DNA of 64,000 bases from Sphingobacterium arenae. Lineage in GTDB: Bacteria > Bacteroidota > Bacteroidia > Sphingobacteriales > Sphingobacteriaceae. Positions 58,248-64,000 of this stretch are shown here, one piece after another. The stretch is taken from assembly GCF_014692505.1 (NCBI RefSeq), contig NZ_JACNYK010000001.1:1-64000 (forward strand). Direction: 5' to 3'. Position 1 is the stretch's first letter. Each line of letters starts with the position of its first letter. The translations under genes and the position numbers were made by a program. The notes beneath the pieces were generated by a model that had not been told where the DNA came from, did no database searches, and worked only from the letters and a program-made list of their open reading frames with translations.

Positions 58248-61200
58248 ATGGCATACGTGGAATTACAGGTCACGACAAATTTCAGCTTCCTACGTGGGGC
58301 GTCCCACCCGGAGGAAATGATGGAGCAGGCGGCAGCATTGGGCTATGAAGCCATCGCCGTCACGGATCGAAACAGCTTTGCCGGTATCGTGCGGGCTCAT
58401 ATGGCCGCAAAGAAGCACAACATCCGGCTCATACCTGCCTGCAGGCTCGATTTGCTCGATGGCCCCAGCCTGCTCGCGTATCCCACCGATCGCGACGCCT
58501 ACGGCAGACTATCCACCCTGCTTACCGTGGGTAATATTCGCGCCGAGAAAGGCGAGTGCTATCTGAACAGAGCCGATGTGTATAAACATGCCGAGGGTAT
58601 GGAATTTATCGCCGTACCACCCGATAAATTGACTGATACCTTTGAGGTAGATGCGGATTATGTCCGCCACATCACCGAATACCGCAATACCCTCGGTAGC
58701 CACCTGTGTCTGGGTGCCGTACGGACGTACTCAGGCGATGATGCGAAGAAGCTGTTCCGCATTCACCAGTTATGCCAACAGCTCGATATGCCTATGGTGG
58801 CACTCAACGACGTTCATTACCACATACCCCATCGCCGCGAATTACAGGATGTGCTGACCTGCATCCGTGAAAAATGCACCATCCAGACCGCTGGCTACCG
58901 CCTGCATCCGAATGCCGAACGTTATCTCAAGCAACCTGACGAAATGGACCGGCTGTTCCGGCAATATCCCGAGGCCATCCGCAATGCCACGGCCATTGCT
59001 GAAGCCTGTATTTTTTCTCTCGACGAGTTGGAATACGTATACCCAACGGAACTTGTCCCCGATGACCGCACCCCACAGGAAGAACTGACCCGTCTTACTT
59101 GGGAAGGTGCAAAGGATCGATTTGGAGAGAACATCCCCGAGAAAGTCCGGAAAACCATCAACATGGAATTGGCATTCATCGAAAAGAAAAACTATGCATC
59201 ATATTTCCTGACGGTCCATGACTATGTGCGTTTCGCTCGGGAACGCGACATCCTGTGCCAGGGGCGTGGATCGGCAGCCAACTCAACGGTCTGCTTTTGT
59301 TTGGGAATTACTTCGGTCAATCCAGCCAAGTTCAGGCTGCTATTTGCACGATTCATGTCCGATGCAAGGGACGAACCGCCCGATATCGACGTGGACTTCG
59401 AGCACGAGCGCCGGGAGGAAGTCATCCAATATATCTACGAAAAATATGGCCGTCACCGTGCCGCCATTGTGGCCACGGTTACACAGGTGCGTTCCAAAGG
59501 CGCCGTGCGCGACGTGGGCAAGGCCATGGGGCTGTCGCTCGATGCCGTAGGCCGTCTGGCGGGTACCGTCAGCAGCCATTGGGATGATTACATCGACGAA
59601 CAATTGCTGATTCAGCAGGGGTTCAACGCCGACGACCCCCACTTACGGAAGGTGCTGGAGCTGACTTACCAGTACATGGGCTTCCCCCGACAGCTCGGGC
59701 AGCACACCGGCGGCTTTGTCATCACACAGGGCAACCTGCACGAGCTTTGCCCGATCATCAATGCCCGGATGGAAGATCGCACCAATCTCGAATGGAATAA
59801 GGACGACCTTGAAGCGCTCGGCTTTTTGAAAGTGGACGTATTGGGCCTGGGCATGTTGACGTGCATCCGCAAGGGGTTCGATCTGGCCAAACAGCATTAC
59901 GGCCAGGATTGGACATTGGCAAACATTCCCGAGGATGACCCGAAGGTCTATGACATGATCTGTCAGGCCGATACGCTCGGCGTATTCCAGATCGAAAGCC
60001 GCGCCCAGATGTCCATGCTGCCACGCCTACGTCCTCGCGAATTCTACGATTTGGTCATCGAGGTGGCTATTGTTCGACCGGGGCCCATTCAGGGCGACAT
60101 GGTACATCCTTATCTACGGCGGCGCAACGGTGAGGAACCTGAGGACTACCCATCCGAAGAAATCAGGGACATTTTGAAGAAGACCTTAGGCGTGCCTTTG
60201 TTTCAGGAGCAGGCGATGGAAATCGCCATCGTGGCCGCGGAATTCACAGACGCGGAGGCCGACGCGCTCCGCCGGAGCATGGCCACATTCAAGGCCAAGG
60301 GGCAAGTGTCCGCCTTCCACAAAAAGATGGTGGACGGGATGGTAAAGAAAGGATATACGGAAGAATTTGCCAACCGCGTGTTCAAGCAACTCGAAGGATT
60401 CGGGAGTTACGGCTTCCCCGAGAGCCACGCTGCTTCCTTCGCTTTGTTGGTCTACATATCTTCGTGGCTGAAATGTTATTACCCCGATATATTCGCCGCG
60501 GCCTTGCTCAACAGCCAGCCTATGGGCTTTTATCAGCCCGCCCAGATTGTCATTGATGCCCGTAAGCACGGCGTAGAGGTGCGGTCCGCGGACGTGAACT
60601 GTTCACAGTGGGACCATACGCTGGAAGGCATATTTGGGATGAAACACCATGCGCTCCGGCTCGGATTCCGGCAGATCAAAGGGTTGCGTGAGGACGACAT
60701 GGATGTGTTGGTCAGCGGGCGCCCTGGAGCGGGATACACTACGGTTACCGCACTGGTCGATGCCGGTGTGCCGTTGGCAGCTATGGAGCGGCTGGCCGAC
60801 GCCGACGCTTTCCGTTCCATGGGGTTGGACCGCCGACAAGCACTCTGGGAAGTATCGGCTCTGGCCGATAGACCCGTTGCCCTTTTCGAGGGCCAGCCGT
60901 CCGAATGCACTAAAGAAGGCCAAATAGAATTACCGCTGATGACTCCTGGTGAACATGTTGTACAGGACTATGCCAGCACAGCGCTGTCCATCAAGGCACA
61001 TCCCGTTAGCTTTTTGCGCGAAAAACTGGATTTACTGCACGTCACGCCCACGGGGTCGCTGGCAACTATGAAAGATGGCATGTTCGTCAAAGTGTGCGGC
61101 ATGGTCACCGTTCGGCAACGGCCCGGCACAGCCAAGGGCGTACTGTTCGTCACTATCGAGGACGAAACCGGTTTTGCCAACCTGGTAGTCTGGGGCATGA

Positions 61201-61394
61201 TGTTCGAGAAGTACCGTCGCGAAATTCTGCAATCCCGGCTATTATTGGTTACCGGCAAATTGCAGATCGAAAGAGAGGTCATCCACGTTATCGTACAGCA
61301 CTGCACCAACCTGAATGGTTGGTTGCGGGGTCTGGCCGCTCCCCAAGCGGACGACACCGCCGGGGTATTTCATAAGGGACGGAATTTCCAGTAA
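58248..61394 (+). CDS. dnaE2: Error-prone DNA polymerase III alpha subunit DnaE2
   Basis: 1048 residues, typical for DnaE2 and shorter than replicative DnaE. It has an N-terminal PHP domain (ELQVTTNFSFLRGASHPEEM, then IAVTDRNSFAGIVRAH), the C-family catalytic core with the acidic motif PPDIDVDFEHERREEVI, helix-hairpin-helix, and an OB domain near the end (VKVCGMVTVRQRPGTAKGVLFVTIEDE). It performs damage-induced mutagenic synthesis. The cassette is visibly GC-rich compared with both flanks, which suggests horizontal acquisition. Confidence 0.93.
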   Translation: MAYVELQVTTNFSFLRGASHPEEMMEQAAALGYEAIAVTDRNSFAGIVRAHMAAKKHNIRLIPACRLDLLDGPSLLAYPTDRDAYGRLSTLLTVGNIRAEKGECYLNRADVYKHAEGMEFIAVPPDKLTDTFEVDADYVRHITEYRNTLGSHLCLGAVRTYSGDDAKKLFRIHQLCQQLDMPMVALNDVHYHIPHRRELQDVLTCIREKCTIQTAGYRLHPNAERYLKQPDEMDRLFRQYPEAIRNATAIAEACIFSLDELEYVYPTELVPDDRTPQEELTRLTWEGAKDRFGENIPEKVRKTINMELAFIEKKNYASYFLTVHDYVRFARERDILCQGRGSAANSTVCFCLGITSVNPAKFRLLFARFMSDARDEPPDIDVDFEHERREEVIQYIYEKYGRHRAAIVATVTQVRSKGAVRDVGKAMGLSLDAVGRLAGTVSSHWDDYIDEQLLIQQGFNADDPHLRKVLELTYQYMGFPRQLGQHTGGFVITQGNLHELCPIINARMEDRTNLEWNKDDLEALGFLKVDVLGLGMLTCIRKGFDLAKQHYGQDWTLANIPEDDPKVYDMICQADTLGVFQIESRAQMSMLPRLRPREFYDLVIEVAIVRPGPIQGDMVHPYLRRRNGEEPEDYPSEEIRDILKKTLGVPLFQEQAMEIAIVAAEFTDAEADALRRSMATFKAKGQVSAFHKKMVDGMVKKGYTEEFANRVFKQLEGFGSYGFPESHAASFALLVYISSWLKCYYPDIFAAALLNSQPMGFYQPAQIVIDARKHGVEVRSADVNCSQWDHTLEGIFGMKHHALRLGFRQIKGLREDDMDVLVSGRPGAGYTTVTALVDAGVPLAAMERLADADAFRSMGLDRRQALWEVSALADRPVALFEGQPSECTKEGQIELPLMTPGEHVVQDYASTALSIKAHPVSFLREKLDLLHVTPTGSLATMKDGMFVKVCGMVTVRQRPGTAKGVLFVTIEDETGFANLVVWGMMFEKYRREILQSRLLLVTGKLQIEREVIHVIVQHCTNLNGWLRGLAAPQADDTAGVFHKGRNFQ

Positions 61395-61646
61395 CAAAAT
61401 GCAAAAGCCTGAGACCTTAATGAGTGAATAACAAACAGGTCAAATCACATCCAAGTACATTCTCCATTTTACGAAATCATTCAGATTTTCGGTGCATAAC
61501 GAGACGTCGCTGGAAAAGCTAATCTGTTAGAAGCAAAAAAACAATATGTAAAGAAAATGTTATTGAACTTATCTGATCTTAAAAGTTAACGCACCAGTAC
61601 AATATTTAAATATTTAATAACTTCGTGTTATAAATAATTACTATTG

Positions 61647-62213
61647 ATGCAATTAAAGTCCTTCCAGATTAGAGAATTACAGGAAGCCGTTGCTCTTGAA
61701 AGGAGCGAAACTGCATATAAGGTACTATTCGTGCAGCTATATCAATCAGCAATCAGTTTTACAACTACGATTACAAAAAATGAAGAAGTAGCTGAAGAAT
61801 TGTATGCCGACGCAATGATGAAATTGTGGTTTATGGAATCAAAACTAACTGATATTAAAGATCTCAAATTATACATTTTTATTCTTCTAAAAAATTCTGC
61901 GCTTAATTATCTGAAAAAAGAAAGAAAACAAAGGTTTGTCTCTATCGACGATATTGACCGAGGGGACGTTCCCCAGACCCGTTCGGTAGAAGAATCTCTC
62001 GTTTTTAACGAACTGGAAAACATGTTGGCACAGGTCATTGATAAATTACCTTCGAAATGCCAGATTGTTTATAAACTGATCAAACATGAGGGATTTAGTT
62101 ATAAACACACCGCGGAAATCTTAGGCCTTTCTGTAAATACGATAGAAGGACATATGAGTAATGCGTTAAAAAAAATAGGGACTTTCCTGAAGAGTCTAAA
62201 TTTAAAAGACTAA
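61647..62213 (+). CDS. ECF sigma-70 family factor
   Basis: 188 residues from the ATG at 61647 (a TTG one codon before is less likely). Region 2: AISFTTTITKNEEVAEELYADAMMKLW, then LYIFILLKNSALNYLKKER. Region 4: IDKLPSKCQIVYKLIKHEGFSYKHTAEILGLSVNTIEGHMSNALKKI. It directs transcription in response to the outer-membrane receptor through FecR. The 250 bases before it hold no gene; only a poor -7 (TAACTTCG) is visible. Confidence 0.93.
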   Translation: MQLKSFQIRELQEAVALERSETAYKVLFVQLYQSAISFTTTITKNEEVAEELYADAMMKLWFMESKLTDIKDLKLYIFILLKNSALNYLKKERKQRFVSIDDIDRGDVPQTRSVEESLVFNELENMLAQVIDKLPSKCQIVYKLIKHEGFSYKHTAEILGLSVNTIEGHMSNALKKIGTFLKSLNLKD

Positions 62214-62291
62214 CTATTCAAAAAAAAATACTTTCCGACCGGTGGTAACATCATTTTTTATTGTCCTTATAATAATGAGCAATAATACAGG

Positions 62292-63350
62292 ATGTCGGAA
62301 GAACGTTTTTATCAACTTATAAGCAGAAAACTTGCCGGTGAGGCTTCAGTCATCGAATTGGATGAATTGGAATGCTATGTGCGTGCCTATCCGGACAAAA
62401 AAAAGCTTTACGATCTACTTATACAAGCACCAGTCGATAACGACAAGGGCATCTTGAAAGCCGAGCAGGCCTATGCACTTCATCAGTTGAAGTTACAACT
62501 TCAGCAACCTGCCCACAGTAAAATACCGGTTAGCCGCAAACGATTCTGGAATAACCATAAAACAAAAAGTTATATTTTAATTGCCGCAACCATTGTTATG
62601 GTTATTGCTGCTTTTCTGACGTTCAAAACGGAACTAATCATTCCAGCTCGTATAGAAGTTGCAGCAACCAAAGGGTCTATAACGAATATCAAACTTCCCG
62701 ATGGTTCGACCGTTTGGTTGAATTCGGATTCTAAAATTACTTATCGAAATAACTTTGGATATGGTCATAGGGAATTGAGGCTGACTGGTGAGGCTTTTTT
62801 CGATGTTAAACATGATCCAAAGACTCCATTTATTATCCACACGGATAAGATTAATATAAAGGTTCTAGGCACCGCTTTCAATGTCAAAAGTTATCCAAGC
62901 GATAATTATGTTGAGACTTCGTTAATACGTGGGAAAATAGATGTGAATTTTACCGATCGGCCGAGCGAGCATATTACTCTGCGGCCACGAGAAAAACTCA
63001 CGGTGAATAAAGACCAGACAAAGGGAACAATAACAAGCCTCTTGTCAGGCGACACCGGCTCCAAGATAAGGCTCGAAAATGTTACCACTCTTTCAAAAGG
63101 CGACTCAATAGTTGCAGAAACAGCTTGGCTTCAAAATAAGATTGTTTTTGATAACACTTCATTTAGTGAAATAGCGGGTGTTTTAGAGCGAAGGTTTGAT
63201 ATTAAGGTAAAGTTTAAGAATGAAAAATATAAGTTATACTATTACACCGGCATCTTTCAACAGGAAAGTCTCCGAGAAATTTTAGATTTAATGAAAATTA
63301 CTAAACCCTTTAATTATGAAATAAACAAAAAGGTAGTAACCATCAATTAG
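62292..63350 (+). CDS. FecR-family anti-sigma / signal transducer
   Basis: 352 residues: a cytoplasmic N-terminal region, one membrane helix at about 94-113 (YILIAATIVMVIAAFLTF), then the FecR domain (GSITNIKLPDGSTVWLNSDSKITY, then RELRLTGEAFFDVKHDPKTPFIIHT) and a DUF4974-type end. It relays the receptor signal from periplasm to sigma factor. The order sigma, fecR, receptor is standard. Confidence 0.93.
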   Translation: MSEERFYQLISRKLAGEASVIELDELECYVRAYPDKKKLYDLLIQAPVDNDKGILKAEQAYALHQLKLQLQQPAHSKIPVSRKRFWNNHKTKSYILIAATIVMVIAAFLTFKTELIIPARIEVAATKGSITNIKLPDGSTVWLNSDSKITYRNNFGYGHRELRLTGEAFFDVKHDPKTPFIIHTDKINIKVLGTAFNVKSYPSDNYVETSLIRGKIDVNFTDRPSEHITLRPREKLTVNKDQTKGTITSLLSGDTGSKIRLENVTTLSKGDSIVAETAWLQNKIVFDNTSFSEIAGVLERRFDIKVKFKNEKYKLYYYTGIFQQESLREILDLMKITKPFNYEINKKVVTIN

Positions 63351-63471
63351 CTGGGAGATAAAAAAGAACCGAGAAATGTTGGAAGCATTCCTCGGCAAGC
63401 AGTCAGCCTCTCAGACTAAATTTCCCCACTACGGAAAAAATAATCAATTTATCAACTAACAAAACAAATGT

Positions 63472-64000
63472 ATGAAGAAATACAGACTCTTCAGAATAAA
63501 TTATAAAGCCTTAACCGTTCGGTTAGTATTCTTACAAATGAAAATTATAGCTCTTTCCCTTTTCCTCGCTATAAATTGTTCAGCAAGCGTTTTTTCACAG
63601 GTTACTGTTAGCGTAAGTTTTGAGAAAGTCCCTTTGGCGGATGCTTTGAAGATCATTGAACAAAAAAGCGGGTACCGTTTTATCTATAGTAACAACGTTG
63701 TTCCTGTCAAAAGAGAGATAACCCTTTCAGCTCAAAATGAAGATCTTTCCGCGCTATTGACAAAAGTTTTGGAGGGCACCAACATTGAATCCAGGATCAT
63801 GAGGAACAAGGTCATCACCTTGTCTGAAAAGAAAGCCGAGGAGGTTAAACAGAAGGAATCTGTTCAAAATCTTGCTTTCAGCGGTAAGGTAATAGACAAA
63901 ACGAATATGCCGCTTCCTGGAGCAACAGTAAGGCTGCTTACCGAAAAAGAACTTGCTGCGGTTACCAATAGAGATGGTGAATTTAGGTTTCCAGATGTTC
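63472..64000 (+). CDS. SusC/RagA-type TonB-dependent receptor with STN domain (partial, cut by the window end)
   Basis: 176 codons are visible from the ATG at 63472, with no stop. The signal peptide is long (to about residue 43, ASVFSQ). An STN signalling domain follows (VSVSFEKVPLADALKIIEQKSGYRFIYSNN...ALLTKVLEGTNIE, about 48-115), then the start of a carboxypeptidase-regulatory-like domain (FSGKVIDKTNMPLPGATVRLL). STN plus upstream FecR and ECF sigma means transenvelope signalling controls this uptake locus. Substrate unknown. Confidence 0.92.
   Translation, partial: MKKYRLFRINYKALTVRLVFLQMKIIALSLFLAINCSASVFSQVTVSVSFEKVPLADALKIIEQKSGYRFIYSNNVVPVKREITLSAQNEDLSALLTKVLEGTNIESRIMRNKVITLSEKKAEEVKQKESVQNLAFSGKVIDKTNMPLPGATVRLLTEKELAAVTNRDGEFRFPDV

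Noticed and set aside
58129..61375. Numerous long frames on both strands across dnaE2 and imuB
   Set aside because: GC-rich coding DNA leaves few stops in other frames; none shows protein-like features.

Overview
The window looks like chromosomal DNA of a Bacteroidota bacterium, most likely a Sphingobacteriaceae member. The signs are promoters of the TTG-N19/20-TAnnTTTG type, an ECF sigma / FecR / SusC-type receptor cluster, a basic AURKAIP1/COX24-like mini-protein, BlaI/BlaR1 and AraC regulators, and families usual for that phylum. No genus is proven by the sequence.

Layout. 1-530: leader and tandem promoters of a leftward rRNA operon whose 16S gene would lie left of the window. 534-10.5 kb: housekeeping genes (blaI-blaR1, a TRIC-like channel, def, an unknown protein, a Gfo/Idh/MocA oxidoreductase, miaA, rng, a 29-residue basic protein, a TPR protein, HU). 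10.8-17.7 kb: a TolC/HlyD/two-ATPase/two-permease efflux operon behind a TetR repressor, with the same palindrome before the repressor and before the operon. 17.7 kb: tRNA-Lys(CUU). 18-27.8 kb: redox and regulatory genes (aldo/keto reductase, a frameshifted SDR, MsrB lipoprotein, pyruvate oxidase, Crp/Fnr and AraC regulators, a zinc-less alcohol dehydrogenase, a MocR regulator). 27.8-36.8 kb: general-stress genes (Dps, DUF1003, uracil-DNA glycosylase, AhpD-like proteins, GreA/B-like, DoxX, a paralogous unknown family). 37-52.4 kb: a 15-kb same-strand run that starts with ergothioneine genes (egtD, a disulfide oxidoreductase, an EgtUV-like transporter, egtB) and continues with methionine-sulfoxide reductases, thioredoxin, thioredoxin reductase, GlnRS, OsmC and GAPDH. 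52.5-55.8 kb: redoxin, CysRS, AraC regulator, MORN-like protein. 55.9-61.4 kb: an imuA-imuB-dnaE2 mutagenesis cassette, by eye more GC-rich than its surroundings. 61.6 kb to the end: ECF sigma, FecR and the start of an STN-bearing SusC/RagA receptor.

How it works together. Six promoters between 23.1 and 37.1 kb carry one palindromic motif, TGTGAYAAATGTCA, 24-25 bases before a -7 element, which is the class II position of a Crp/Fnr activator. They precede DUF427-poxB, dps, DUF1003, doxX, the paralog at 35481 and egtD. A Crp/Fnr-family gene lies among them at 23245-23835. I infer a local oxidative/general-stress regulon that couples ergothioneine synthesis and uptake, methionine-sulfoxide repair, DNA protection and pyruvate oxidation.

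The two most unusual observations are that shared promoter architecture and the EgtU-like permease at 40512-42080, whose fused substrate-binding domain has its two halves in reversed (circularly permuted) order.
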